A stretch of 64,000 nucleotides of DNA from Dipteris shenzhenensis (GCA_047967505.1 CM106541.1); one strand, 5' to 3'; shown: positions 1 to 11,764, counted from the first letter of the stretch. Notes: generated by a model not told the origin, from the letters alone. A program made the numbers and translations.

Positions 1-499
1 TAATAGATGCAACAATTACTATGCAAGCAAAGCTATCAACAAAGGCAACAAAGTAGTATCTTTAAACTACTATATAGTGCTATAGTTATGCCACTCTACA
101 CAGGCTACTATATAGTGCTATATTTATGCTAATCTACACAGGCTACAATAACAATCATGGGACTACAACATATGCAAAATGGGAGTGATGCCAACACATA
201 GAAAAAGTAGCATTAGACCCAATATACATTCCAATTGGCAAGCATGATATTGCCAGTTCAAAGACTTACATACAAAACAAGCCTATAAGCATATACAACT
301 ACAAGCAGAACAACCGAGCAAAGTGAGACAAGATACCTACAGTCAAGTGAACATCAAGAGCTTACAATCAAGGTGACACAAGGTGCCTACAATCAAGCCA
401 ACATCAAACAAGCAAGGCGACATCAAACAAGCAAGGAAACATCAACCTAGGCAACACAAAAAGGCAAACGTATACATAGCACACCAACTACCCATAGCC
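1..499. other. Repeat-rich spacer, no gene
   Basis: No coding sequence is visible. Positions 67-142 hold two copies of a 38-bp unit containing ctactatatagtgctata. Positions 300-460 hold short degenerate direct repeats built on 'ctacaatcaag' and 'acatcaaacaagcaagg'. The stretch may be U3 of the LTR ending at 613, but it does not match the U3 of the related LTRs at 8229-8485 and 17532-17788. Confidence 0.5.
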
Positions 500-613
500 A
501 TTCTACATTTTCAACTAAATCTAGTGTACAGTTAGTTATTTGTGGTGTGCTCTTTAGCTGTGCCCTCTCTCCTCATCTCCACTCTTCTCCTCTCCCCTCT
601 TCATATTTTTTCA
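500..613 (+). repeat. Copia-A1 5' LTR, 3' part
   Basis: This matches the last 120 or so bases of the LTRs at 17532-17788 (+) and 8229-8485 (-): the run 'caactaaatctagtgtacag' followed by a CT-rich stretch ending in TCA. It is followed immediately by a primer-binding site. Similarity stops at about 500, so the true start of this LTR is unknown and its U3 has been replaced or has diverged. Confidence 0.8.
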
Positions 614-625
614 TGGTATTAGAGC
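614..625 (+). other. Primer-binding site (tRNA-iMet), Copia-A1
   Basis: TGGTATTAGAGC directly follows the LTR-terminal TCA. It differs at one base from TGGTATCAGAGC, the complement of the plant initiator-tRNA-Met 3' end used to prime most plant LTR retrotransposons. Confidence 0.85.
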
Positions 626-3614
626 ATCCCTGTCTTCCATTGAGACATGGTGATCCTTGTATGAGAGTGTGAGAGTGATTGAGAGATTGAGAGTCCTCTT
701 GAGTGATCGTGAATTCCTTCCATTCACTTTCATAGAGAGAATTCCGTCCACTGAAAGAAAATTTCCGCTCATTTTGATTTAAGAGTTTTCCACTCTTTTC
801 TTAAGGATTTGAGAGAGAGAAAGTGAGAGTTCCATATCCATTTGTATCCCTTTTGAGAGAGATTCATTTAGCTGAGTTTCATTTTCTAGTTTGAGGGGGA
901 GAGAGAGCTCAAGCTCTTTTTGCAAGAGCACACGGGCGACTCAAACCATAGCCGGCCTCTACAACAAGCTCCATCTGTTACAGCCTCTCCGGCTTGCAAC
1001 TCCAAATGGGAGAATCGGCTTCCACCTCCAAGGTCCTAAGCTATCTCGACCGGTCAACATCACATCAACACTAGCAGAAGGTTTTTTTGTTGGGTTGGCT
1101 AAGGGCCTTAGCACATGGATGGGGCCAGCATGGGTTTAGGATGGGAATCTTTTTGTCATCATTACTCCCATCCTACACCAAGTGGTCTAGGATGGATTTA
1201 GAATGGGAGTAGCCACTTTTTCTCCCATCCTAGACCATGGCCTCTAGACCCTGGTAGCCAGAATGGGTTTCCCTTTTTTAGGGATTCAAAAACATGCAAG
1301 GATGACATGTATCCTTGTCCCCAAGTGGTCCCCACCTCCTAAACACATGAAATGATGCCACGTGTCCTCTTCCTCCTAAACCCATCCCTATTTTTTTTTT
1401 GTTAGCACATGGTGGGATGGGAATACGATAGAAATATGCATGGGACCACTTGGGACCACCTTTTCCCATTCCCATCCTATTTCTTCCCATGTGCTAAGCC
1501 CCTAATGCATCCTTGAGATAGAAAGACTCCTCCAGAAAATGGTGACTTCTACACATAAGCGACATCCCGTAACTTAGTGACCAACCAGCAACGACAGCAC
1601 CATTGATGCATCCGAGTCCTTTGGCTCCATCTGCTTGCCAAATGACAGCGCCTCAGACGTTACCCGTGCCTCAATCAAAAAGCTTCACGACCAGCCTTCA
1701 CAACTGGTATCTCTTGCAACAACGTAAGCAAGATACCACGACATTGCTCCTACCCGACACACCTTCAGTCGGCTGACTAGCAACGCCTCCACAACTCATC
1801 TTTGGCTCCATCTCCTTGCAGTGACCCTATCAAACACGAGCCTTCGGCTCTCCATTTGCACACAATCATGACTCCTTCTGCCTCCATGCATCCATGCCAC
1901 TAGCATCTAAGCTCTGACCTCCCGTGCTCACCCTTCACGATAAGCTTCTAGCCCTACAATGCCGGCAATGCTCCAACAAACAAAGCCTCAGCTTCCGGCG
2001 CCCCCAGATGACACACAAAGACAACTAAGGCTTTATTAGCCCTAGCCTTCCACGGTGGCTGCTCGACCTCTCCACTAAGGCTTTAATAGCCCTAGTGACA
2101 CACAGAGACAAATAAGGCTTTAACAGCCCTAGCCTTTCATGGCTGTTCGACCTTTCCAACGACTAGGCAACGCCTCACGCAATCACCACAAGAGGCGACA
2201 TCATAGACAACTTCAGAACACTGTACCAACCTTCAACAAACCAACACCGAGTAGCGCCCGCCTCCAATTAGGCACGTAAAGCTCCAACTAGAGTCTCTCA
2301 CAGCCATGCTCAACGGCCTCCAATTGACACAAAGCCTGCTATCAACGTCTTCTCCATAGCTTCAACGTCAACAGAATTCATTAGCATCTAGGAAGATTTT
2401 GGCAAATCAACATGTGGCATTTCTCCTTGGTCCTTAGCTAGCCATGTGGTAGATCTTATCTACCACATCACACCCCTTCAACAACTGACACATGTCAGAT
2501 GGAGGGGGAGAGTACCACTCAAATGAGTTTGCAAGTTTCCTACAGAAGCATGGCATAAAGCAACAAGCATATCCATAGGGTCCATGCCATCATGATCTTA
2601 TCTGCCATGTGTTGCAACCTCCCATATCATCGTCTCCAAATCAGATGCCATGTTAGCAAGCTGACTTCATCATCCACATCATCAGTGCCACATGGATTGT
2701 CCACCTCAGCTCATGTGGTAGTCCCTTGTCAGTTACCCCTTTGCAGGCACACTGTGCACTGCATGTGAACCCAATTGAGATCTCAATGCACTGCTCCACT
2801 GACACACCCCCTTGGCAGGCACACCCCTGCATGTGAACATAGTGGCCACATCACTACCACATCATCCACTAGCACCCTTTTTGCCCCTCCACATTGATCA
2901 AGCGATATCTCTTGATCTAGGAAGAATTTGAGGGTGCTCCAAAAAGAGAAAATGCTCAAATTTTCATGCTCTAAGTGCTCTCGTCATATCACACACACAT
3001 TTTGACACAAGTATCACACACTTTTGAGCCTTGGCGACAAATCCACTTCCTTCACACACATCAGCCTCTACATCGATGCATTTGACCTAGCAACTAAAAC
3101 GAACAAAGAAAATGAATTTTTCATCACTCGACAAATGGTCTAGATCTAGTTCATAGTATATTAGATCATCCATAGCAGAGAGAAATCCAAAGCAACCAAA
3201 TACCAAAATTTCCTAAATAGTTCCTACATGGAGTCAGTTCCTTCGCTCATATGCGGCTTCACATCATCAAATTTCCTGAAACCTGACGTTCCACAATTCA
3301 GTGAGTAGCCTTCAGAGTGTTCAAAGGCGTTGAACGATTGTTCAATGGGCATATTGCACATGATTTGATTTCACACACCCATGCGATCATTGTAAAGCCT
3401 ATTTGGCTATTTTTTGATATTGTGCACTTTATTCAAGCCTTGTAAAGCCTCTGGCTATTCCTGACATCATTTGCCACAAGCCTTTATAACATATTAGATT
3501 ATACATTGTAGTTCTATCTTCATTGACAGTTCAGATTGCACTTGATATAGTCAGTGTATTGCAGTTGATTCAAACAGTGATTTCATAGACACTTTGAGTA
3601 TATTTTCTTGCACC
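626..3614 (+). mobile_element. Copia-A1 untranslated leader, unusually long
   Basis: About 3 kb separates PBS from gag. Both ends (626-890 and about 3120-3614) match the 0.8-kb leader of A2 in reverse. The middle, roughly 900-3120, is absent from A2, but its distal half matches the A3 leader (11765-12890), for example around tttgcccctccac at 2880 and 12640. The insert is GC-richer than its surroundings and has no long ORF. A MITE (1103-1502) sits inside it. It may be captured host sequence carried by one subfamily. Confidence 0.65.
1103..1502. mobile_element. PIF/Harbinger (Tourist-like) MITE, 400 bp
   Basis: Terminal inverted repeats are GGGCCTTAGCACATGG at the left and CCATGTGCTAAGCCCC at the right, near-perfect complements. 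They are flanked on both sides by TAA (1100-1102 and 1503-1505), the target-site duplication typical of PIF/Harbinger elements. The interior is non-coding, with further inverted segments (tcccatcctagacca, catcctacaccaagtggtc). The matching part of A3 lacks it, consistent with a later insertion. Confidence 0.8.
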
Positions 3615-3800
3615 ATGTCTATGACTAGCAACCTCAATTTGGAGGCATCTGCTAAGCTAGACAACTCCAACACAGCACATGGAAATAGTGAATGGAGACC
3701 ATTCTTGTACTTCAAGACAAATGGGAGTATGTTTACGGGTCTACACCTAGACCATTGGACGATCTAGCTAGCTAGGAGTAGCAGTAGCTCTACTCTAGCC
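3615..3800 (+). pseudogene. gag: Copia-A1 gag, N-terminal fragment
   Basis: The start MSMTSNLNLEASAKLDNSN is shared with the gag of A2 and A3. A small deletion frameshifts it at about 3670, where A3 has tta-tag-tac in its place. Nucleotide similarity to A2 continues to about 3760 ('ctacacctagaccatt'), then fades before the TRIM-like LTR at 3801. Nothing of the rest of gag-pol follows in this orientation. Confidence 0.75.
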
Positions 3801-4133
3801 TAAAGGAACATGGTGGAGAGAGAGAGTGAGAGTAGACTAGGGAGAGAGGAAGTGATACTCAAAAGAGACATAATGAAAAGACTATAGCAATGAAACAAAA
3901 TGAAAGTACTCACATGTAGACCAAAGAGCTTGTAGCTTGAAACTTGATTGATTTGACACCAGACAAGTACAACTCTTATATAAGAACACACATACACACA
4001 CATATGAACACCTATGCATATGGGATAGCTCCGAATATGATACATGGCATCCATAGGACTCACTAGACTATAAAACACCTACTAGACACCTAGTACACTC
4101 ACTTTTAATTCACTTTGGCTTCATATTCCAACA
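3801..4133 (-). repeat. TRIM-like element 3' LTR
   Basis: Read on the minus strand it starts TGTTGGAATATG and ends ...CACCATGTTCCTTTA, so the expected terminal CA has mutated to TA. Its 333 bp compare with 346 bp for the copy at 42998-43343. The shared core includes a probable TATA box (tcttatataag) and a GA/CT-rich end. Confidence 0.8.
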
Positions 4134-4140
4134 CCCCCCC
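4134..4140 (-). other. Polypurine tract of the TRIM-like element
   Basis: Seven consecutive G on the minus strand abut the TGTTGG start of the 3' LTR, as expected for the plus-strand priming site. Confidence 0.7.
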
Positions 4141-5151
4141 ATGAAGGCAAGGTGAGAGACTACTAGAATGGAACCAAGAACAGAAGATGACAATGACGGT
4201 ATAAGGTGAGGGACTATTGGAATGGAACCAAGAATAGAACATGACAATGACGGTCATCAAACTGTGCAACCTATGTAACTCAGAGGCTAAAGTTTGAGCG
4301 TGTTCAAAGATTGATTCAAGCACTCTCACGGCTTGAGACTCAACATCCTTAGAGGCTCATGTTATAGCATGGCTACATGACTAGCTCATAGGTCTAGGAA
4401 TACACCAACATCCTAGAACTCGGCCATGCATGATAACAAGACCTATCAAAGCCAATACATGGCTCCCACAATACATCCCCCTACAAACCTATCAAAGCCA
4501 ATACATGGCTCCCACAGTACATCCCCTCCTGGCTCCAGGGGCTAATGAGAGACATGGAGCCACACACCAAAACAAAATAGGAAAATACATCTTTTTAGGA
4601 GAACTATCCAAGGCAGAGAAACTTTGACTCAACACACATGATTTATTTGCATTCATTTATGGGGACAACCTCGGGTAGAGTACCTTTGACTCAAACAAGA
4701 AAGTAGTAAACATATATTCCATTCATTTTATGCATAGCAAGGGTAGAGAACCCATGTGCCCAAAGGAGCTGCCGCACAAAAGTGTGCACATCTTGCTCCT
4801 CGATGATGTGTCGAAGATGCTCATGTCAAGGATGCCTCGAAAGATGTTGATGAAGACCATAGGAGCAGCTACCAAGGGAGATCATGTCACGAGTCTCAAT
4901 GTGCCGATCAGAGAGTCATTGAATGCACAGAAGAGGCTCAAAAAAACGAGCAAAAGTGCTCAAAAAACTGAGAAAAAATGTATTGTAGGAGATGACGAGT
5001 GTGAAAAGAGTATTCCCCGCTATCGAAAGCCTCAAGTTAATGTACAGTTGAAATGACCTGTGGGTAAGCTCGGGAAGCTCAAATCACTAGTGGAGGTCAC
5101 AAGAGTCAAATCTGAGCAAAAAATGCCTAAAGGTAGCCTAAAACTACTCGG

Positions 5152-5340
5152 AATCGCCTTTTGACAAGTTGAATGGACTCTTGGCACTGTCGCGCATCCG
5201 CCTACAGAGGTCCGTACGGACAAAATATCATTTTTTTTTGCTCAAAATCGCCTTTTGACGAGTTGAACGAACTCTTGGCACTATCACGCATTCGCTTGCA
5301 AGGGTCCGTACAGATGTATGGACGTCCGTACAACTGCACG
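5152..5340. repeat. 94-bp tandem duplication
   Basis: Two copies start at 5152 and 5246 (aatcgccttttgac...) and include the repeated word gtccgtac and a T9 run. They are diverged by several substitutions. The duplication lies inside the TRIM-like element. Confidence 0.75.
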
Positions 5341-5734
5341 AACAAAAAATCATTTTTTTTTCTCGAAATGGTGCAGGACAAAGTTGTTTATGTTTGGGCA
5401 GTGCCAAAATGTCAAAAAATGTCAAAATCAGACCTCATAGGGTTAAAAAACTGCCCCGTTGGACTGCTCCAAAACAAGTTTTTGGTGACCAAGTGACGAG
5501 GAATGTTCACCAATGCTGAGGGAGAACCACGAACTGATGCACGAGTGAGTTGAACTCATAAATGAGGACCAAGAGCAATCACTAGGACACCAGAGTACTT
5601 GATGGCGAGGAACCATGGCGAGGCTAAGGGAAGAGAGGCTCTACCTTAGAGGAGAGGAGGGCTTCCATTTGCGAGCTTCTCTCATCCTCCTCTAGATAGA
5701 GCAAGAAGAAGGGGAAAGGTAGGAAGGGAGGCTT

Positions 5735-5742
5735 TGATACCA
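5735..5742 (-). other. Primer-binding site (tRNA-iMet), TRIM-like element
   Basis: On the minus strand TGGTATCAAAGCC follows the LTR end TTCA after two bases. The forward family member at 43346 has the exact TGGTATCAGAGCC. Confidence 0.8.
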
Positions 5743-5744
5743 TA

Positions 5745-6035
5745 TGAAGGAACATGGTGGAGAGAGAGAGAGAGAGAGAGCAGACTAGGGAGAGAGGAAA
5801 TGATACTCAAAGAGAGACATAATGAAATGGAAATGAAATGACTATAGCAATGAACCAAAATGAAAGTACTCACATGTAGACCAAAGAGCTTATAGCTTGA
5901 TACTTGATTGATTTGACACTAGACAAGTATATCTCTTATATAAGAGCTCACAGACACATATGAACACCTATGCATATGGGATAACTCCCAATATGACATG
6001 TGGCATCCATAGGACTCACTAGACTATAAAACACC
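5745..6035 (-). repeat. TRIM-like element 5' LTR, truncated
   Basis: This matches 3801-4090 closely but stops at 'actataaaacacc', about 45-55 bases before the outer LTR end. The next base belongs to Copia-A2 pol. The junction falls in a short shared 'acac' word, which suggests deletion or ectopic recombination rather than clean insertion. Confidence 0.75.
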
Positions 6036-7415
6036 ACATCTTTCACCAATCCTTTTGTACTAGTGAAATTAATCATAGGGATAACACCTTTCCCTTGAAC
6101 TGGATTCTGTGTATTGTCTGTTGTGTAGATGACATTCTTCTGACCTTCCAATGGCTTCATTTCTGTGAACCATTCCTGATGATTTATCATGTGAGATGAT
6201 GCATTGCTGTCGATGTACCAAGGATCCTATTCCACTTGGTCGACTTGATAGCTGTAATCCTCTTTGGGATTAAGATAAGAGTCTAAGTACATTGTATCAG
6301 TTTGATGCATTTCCTCACTTGCAAGAAACATATTTCCATGTTCATTTGCAAAATGACTATGACTAGAATGTCCACCACGATGATTTCCTCTGCCTTAGGA
6401 ATTCCCTCGATTACTGTTGGATTGACTACCTTGGTCATACTACTTCTTGTGGTAATCTCTTTCATAGTGTCCAAACTTGTGACAGTAGTTGCACTGAATG
6501 TTTGATACATTGGTGGATGCATTCCCTCATCCTTGAAATATTCCTCGGTTGGAATGATTTCCTCTTTGCTGATTTTGATGCTGCTGAGGATGATGATGAT
6601 GCTGATGTTGATGCTGACTTTCATTTTGTTGCTGATGATGACCACTTCTCTGATATGATCTACCCCTACCTCTGTCTCTGCCTCTGCTTCTGTTTGAAGC
6701 TGTGAGCGCCTGATCATTAGAATGACCTTTTCGTGCTTGAATTGCCTGAGTCCTAAGTTCTTCACCAAGTAGGACTGACTAAAGTTCTTCTAGTGTCAAA
6801 ATTTGCCGTTGGATGGTAATACTCTGGACTAGATTCTTGTATCCCTCTCCTAGTCCATTCAGAATGACTTGAACCATTTTTGTAGGTTCATAGTCTCTCC
6901 TACTGCTGCAAGTTGATTGTTGTAGTCTTTTATGTGGAGTACATAAGCATTACCAGTTTCGCTGCTGTTGCAGAAACTCTGGTTGATCTGGTTTCTTAGT
7001 GTGAGAATCCTAGATGTGTTCTTGGACTCGTAGAGAGTTGCGAACATATCCCATGCTTCTTTCGATGTCTTGACTATATTGAGCTGGCCTAGCATGACAT
7101 CTTGCACATTCTGCTTGATCAGATGATAGGCATACTTGTCATTCTTATCCCATTCTACTTGAGCTCGGGCAATGGTAGGATCTGCTACTAGTGCGAAAAT
7201 TGTTTGTGTAGCTGTAGATCCTATTGCTGGTGCTATGACAATAGATGGAGTAGTGCTACTGGTGGATTGGCTAATGGTCTAGGTGTAGTCCCATCGACAT
7301 ACTCCCATTTGTCCTAAAGTACAAGAATGGTCTCCAGTCGGTATTTCCATGTACCATAATTGGAGTTGTCTAACTTAACAGATGCCTCTAGATTGAGGTT
7401 GCTAGTCATAGACAT
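6036..7415 (-). pseudogene. gag: Copia-A2 gag and protease start, degenerate
   Basis: Gag starts at 7415 (MSMTSNLNLEASVKLDNSNY). It continues through a UBN2-type capsid region (QDVMLGQLNIVKTSKEAWD at about 7107) to a zinc knuckle near 6450-6495 reading CNYCHKFGHYERDY, in which the last Cys of CX2CX4HX4C is Tyr. The protease motif near 6220 reads WYIDSNASSHM; the family consensus is D-S-G-A. Stops and frameshifts break the frame repeatedly. Confidence 0.85.
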
Positions 7416-8216
7416 GGTGCAAGAAATGTACTCAAAAGTGTCGTGAAAATCTATGTATGAATCAACTGCAAATACATTGACTGTGGCAAGTGAAATCTCT
7501 AAACCGTCGGTGAAGATAGAACTGCAATACATAAAATCTGATCTGTATTACAAGGCTTGTGGCAATGATGCTGGGAATAGCCAAGAGGCTTTACAAGGCT
7601 GAAATGATGTGCACGATGCCGTGAGATAGTCGAATAGGCTTTACAATGGTGGCATGTGTGTGTGAAATCAAGTGCTATCTGCCCACTGAGACAATCTGCA
7701 ATGCCTCTGTACTCTCTAAAGTCTACTCATGGAACTGATGAACGTAAGGTTTTAGGTAATGTAATGATGTGAAATCATATGTGAGCGTATGGACTATTGA
7801 CTCCGAGTAGGTACTGGTTGGGAATTTTGAGCATGGCTTAGATTGCAACTTGGGGAAATTCAAAGTGTCCCCTCTATGGCGATCCAGTCTACTCTAATCA
7901 TATGAACAACTTTCAAACTCGTAGAAATGAGAAGAACTCTCTCTTTGTCTCTCTATAAAAAAAAATAGATCTCGCAAGTTCTAGCAAGGTGCTGAATATC
8001 TCACAATCACTCAAAAGAGATGAACTTTCAACACTCACAATTGAAATCTTTATCTCTTTCTCTTGAAGAATGAATCGAAAGAACTCTCTCTCACATAGAG
8101 ATGAACGGAATGGACGAAAATCTCTTTCATCAATGGAATGAAAGGATGGAAGCACTCAATCTCTCAATCTCTCTCATACTCTCATGAATTGCAATGCCTC
8201 AGCGGAAGGCAAGGGA

Positions 8217-8228
8217 GCTATGATACCA
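8217..8228 (-). other. Primer-binding site (tRNA-iMet), Copia-A2
   Basis: On the minus strand TGGTATCATAGC directly follows the LTR terminus TTTTGTCA, one mismatch from the initiator-tRNA-Met complement. Confidence 0.85.
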
Positions 8229-8485
8229 TGACAAAATATGAAGAGGGGAGAGGAGAAGAGTGGAGATGAGGAGAGAGGGCACAGCTAGAGAGCACACCAC
8301 AAATGACTAATTGTACACTAGATTTAGTTGAAAAAATAGAATATATACTAACTCATTTAGGGTTAGGGTTAGGGGATCTAACCCTTTCCTTTATAGCACT
8401 TTATAAGGTTAGTGCTATGCACATATGATCACGTGATGGTGCTATGCACACATGAACATATGATGTTGAGCATGAACTCTCAACA
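8229..8485 (-). repeat. Copia-A2 5' LTR, 257 bp
   Basis: It runs from TGTTGAGAGTTCATGC to ...CATATTTTGTCA on the minus strand, the same 257-bp length as the A3 3' LTR. It contains a telomere-like stretch (three TTAGGG-type units at about 8356-8374 on the plus strand) beside a probable TATA region (atatatac, 8341-8348), and CATATG/CACGTG words in U3. Confidence 0.88.
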
Positions 8486-10830
8486 AAGCTAAACCTAGAC
8501 TGTTGTCCTCTAGGGTAGAAGGTCGCTGAGATCATTCTAGATAGAAAGTCTATAGACATCAAGGTGGACCATGCGGGCTCAAGTCTAGAGATATTCGGTA
8601 GATAGTATAAGTACCTTGTGGTAAGATCAGAGGACCACACCATTGGTGGGACTCTGGATCTATCTCTTTTGTATTGTGTCCCCATAGATTTGGATGGAGA
8701 TATATTATTTTGGTGGTTTCTATATCTGGGTAGTTCATTGTCTATTGATGAAACTGCACATCTATGTGATGCACCTTAAGTTAAGAAGTTTGTGATTCCA
8801 CTCCCCCACACACACTGTGTGAGCTCCTGGGCTATTCTATCAGTATTCCATTGTGCATACCCTCTGTTGGTTGATTTCTAACACACCCTTTACATGTGGT
8901 CTAAAAAGGCAGCCTATCCTTTGGCCCCACCTTTTCAAAACCATGATCTTGATAGCAAATGGACTTGAATCATTGAAAGGTCTTGTTGTAAGATCAAGTA
9001 TCTAATTTTAAAAGACTCATTCACATTTTTCTTCACTTGATGGACTTCACCCATTCCATACACCCAAATCAATGGAAAATTTCTCCAAAGTCATAGAAAG
9101 AGTGAAAAAGGACCATATATAATTTGCTTATGGGTCTGAACCTCTATAATGACTCAATCCATTTAATTATAAAGGCAATTCATATTGTTTGATTAATTGA
9201 GGCCTTCACCCATCATGTATGCCCAAATTAGTGGGGACCATGGCTCCAAAGACCTAGGTGGAGTTAGAAAGGGCCATAGGGGGAACTACTAGGAGAAAGG
9301 GCAAGATTTCTTATTCTCTTTTTAGATGTTTAATCTCTTAGAGATTAAAATATACAAAAGGACTAGACATAATCTCAATGTGGAGAGTACTAAAAAACCC
9401 TATGTATTACTTGCGGTTAAGGGGTATTAAAAAGCTACTCAACTAAAATTCCCCCTAATAAAACCACCCCTCTTCCCTTTTGAACTAATGAATATTTTTC
9501 TAAATTTTAATTGAAAAACCTCTCTTGTTGTTGTAATCACTGTGTTTCTATGAGAGAAAGAGGGAAGGGGGAGAAGGGAGAAGAGAGGGATAAGGGGAGA
9601 TGGGAGAATAGAGGGAGAGGGAGAGGAAAAGGGAATGGTAAACACAAAGGTAGTACAAGGGAAACAAGAGAACACCTAAAGACACTCTTGAAAGAGAAGA
9701 GGGAAGCTTGTATTCCAAACTTGTGCATACAACAATGAAGACCAAAGTCAACCATTTGGCCTTTTATACAATTCAAATTTTGAAGGGAGGGCCAACCATT
9801 TTCCTTATACCACTCCCTCTCGTCTCTCTTTGTTTACAAGCACTTGGGCCCATATGGCGCTAAGGCATTCTCTCAACCTCCTCTTGTATTCAAATGGCTC
9901 TTGTGTTATACATCTATGGAATCCAAATGGCTCTTGTGTTATCCTTGCCAATTTGGATGATCCTGGTGCCTACCTCTGGGGGGGTGGGGTGGGATCTATA
10001 GGGGGTGGCTGCAGAATTTCAGTCGAGGGGCAGTAGAGTTGAAGATGGCTATGGCTTCTTACCCTTCCTCCTTGGTGACATATTGGGGTAGGCTTCATGA
10101 ATTGTTTCAAAAATTTTTACCAGGGACTCAAGGGAGTCCTAGAGAGCTTGTAGCACCTGATTATACAAAATGATGATTCCAAGGGGATGGTAAGCTATCA
10201 AGCGGTATGCAGCTAGGTGTGCTTGAATTTGGACAGTGAAGGATTGGACATAGGTTTGCATCCATTTTATGTCAGCTTGGAGGTTGTCGGGAGTGTAGAC
10301 CCATGGGCTAAGCTCGGTGGGCTTAGCTAGTTGTATCACTTCATCCATCCTGTGGATAATTTTTGGATTTCATGATTACACGACACCATGTCTAGAAGTT
10401 TAGTAGGATGGGGTAGGCAGTGAGAGTTTAAAGATTGAAAGGATGGAGGAGGGATAGACTGGCAGGTTGAAGCTTAAGGGAGAAATAAGACATGGCAAGG
10501 ATGGGGTGATAATGGTCGGGATTGCACGACGGAGGATGGTCTGGGTGAGATCTATGTGGAAGATAAGATTCTGTGGACGAGGTGCATTGAAGTGCATTTG
10601 GAGTGTTTGGGGGATGGTGCGTGGGGCGAGAGTGTAAGTGGTGAGTTGTGCGGAGACCTCCCGGTACATTGAAAACTCTTGCTACTCTCTGCCTTCCCAA
10701 TGTTGATTCCTTTGGGTGACCAGAGTTGCATAGGATCTTATTCTCTACTTGCATGTTGATTGTAAGGGCGTGCTCCTATGCTAGGAGATCCTAGAGGGTT
10801 TTGATCTCTCTGTAGGAACCTACCTGAGCC
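8486..10830. other. Spacer with polypurine stretch, no recognised gene
   Basis: Mixed AT-rich sequence. A purine-rich run (GA/GGA) lies at about 9545-9645. A 26-bp unit containing aatggctcttgtgtta is repeated at about 9894 and 9928. Open stretches on the minus strand at 10139-10348 and 10428-10754 resemble no family I know. No LTR pair or tRNA was found. Confidence 0.4.
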
Positions 10831-11017
10831 TAGCATACTATTCCTCAACCTGTGCCCTTTGTTCTTCCATGGCATGAAGGCTGGATTCTACCTTATCCAC
10901 AATTGGTCCATGAGATTTGCATGAGGGATTCACTCCCAGAAAGCTCATCCTTGATCTTGTTGAGGGAAACTTCTAGCTCTTCGACCTTGGCCCAATTTCC
11001 TCTCAAAACTCAAGGAT

Positions 11018-11760
11018 GTGAATTACATTATGTCGGTAGTAAAAGTTCAATACCAGGGTCAAAATCTAACAAATGTGTTGCTAGATGGAGGATCTAGAGT
11101 CAACATTCTGCCACAATACATGTTCAGGCAGTTGGGACTTTTTGGGTTGGAGCCTGCCCCATTTCAGGTTCACATGGTAGATCAAAGGAGGATTCAACCA
11201 ATAGGAATAATTTGGACTGAGTTGCAAGGTATGGTGTTCCACATTAATTTTGTAATCCTATAGATGGAGGAAGAGGACGTGTATTACCCTATGTTGTTGG
11301 GTAGGCCTTAGTTTAAGGCAGCTTGGGGTGAAACATGATTGGGGATCTTTGGTGATCACCATACGAAATGGAAAAAATAAGCTAAAAATGTAGATGATTC
11401 TGGGTACAACTCTATAGAAGAAACATCGACCTGTCATGGCCCAAGGGGTGAATATGGGAATCGAACTAGACGATGACAAGGAGAAAAAGTTCTTAGATGC
11501 GAATCCATCAAAGGTCCCACTATTTGAGATAGAAGTGGAAGTAGTGTTGAGGCAGTCTTCTAGCAGAGCGATAGGGGGAAACAACCCATTACAAAAGTGC
11601 ACATAGTAACAATGAAAGAACCGACACCTGATGGAAGATTTGAACCAGAGGATGACCAACTTGTCATACTGGATGTTGAACCGGATGAGGGAGACATTGC
11701 CTTCTACCAAAAATATGGAGAGGATTTAATCCTAAAGGTTGAATTGGCATATGAAGATTA
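11018..11760 (+). pseudogene. Ty3/gypsy aspartic protease remnant
   Basis: An 81-residue open stretch (11018-11263) contains VLLDGGSRVNIL, the retropepsin active-site motif in the D-G-G-S form common in plant Ty3/gypsy polyproteins. About 75 residues later, past a stop, comes PMLLGRP, the conserved LGRP of the same protease. The frame then breaks, with further gypsy-like acidic linker to about 11710. No RT follows; the Copia-A3 leader begins at about 11765. It is a 5' scrap of an old gypsy element. Confidence 0.75.
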
Positions 11761-11764
11761 GATG

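Larger units (their letters stand above)
3801..6035 (-). mobile_element. TRIM/LARD-like non-autonomous LTR retrotransposon
   Basis: This reverse-strand element has a 3' LTR (3801-4133), a polypurine tract, an internal region of about 1.6 kb without gag or pol, a tRNA-iMet PBS and a 5' LTR (5745-6035). Related sequence recurs forward at 42998-43560, defining a family. The internal region carries a 94-bp tandem duplication (5152-5340). It must depend on enzymes supplied by another copia-type element. The 5' LTR is cut short where it meets Copia-A2. Confidence 0.8.
6036..8485 (-). mobile_element. Copia-A2, 5' half of a copia element
   Basis: On the minus strand the order is 5' LTR (8229-8485), PBS, 0.8-kb leader, gag and the start of the protease region. 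The element ends abruptly at 6036 against the TRIM-like LTR. Integrase, RT, RNase H and the 3' LTR are missing. It points head-on at Copia-A1, with the TRIM-like element between them. Confidence 0.85.

Noticed and set aside
6283-6768. 161-codon minus ORF, with a similar 152-codon plus ORF at 13979-14437
   Set aside because: Both lie in the alternative frame over the gag glutamine/zinc-knuckle region. The true gag frame has the CX2CX4HX4C motif. Being open in both copies is explained by the CAT/CAA-rich composition, although a conserved overlapping frame cannot be fully excluded.
8341-8374. Interstitial telomere (TTAGGG-like) implying a chromosome fusion
   Set aside because: Only about three units, and the same run lies inside the other Copia-A LTR at 17645, so it is an LTR component.
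9439-9776. Several overlapping ORFs in a purine-rich stretch
   Set aside because: Low-complexity GA composition opens frames on both strands; no motif.
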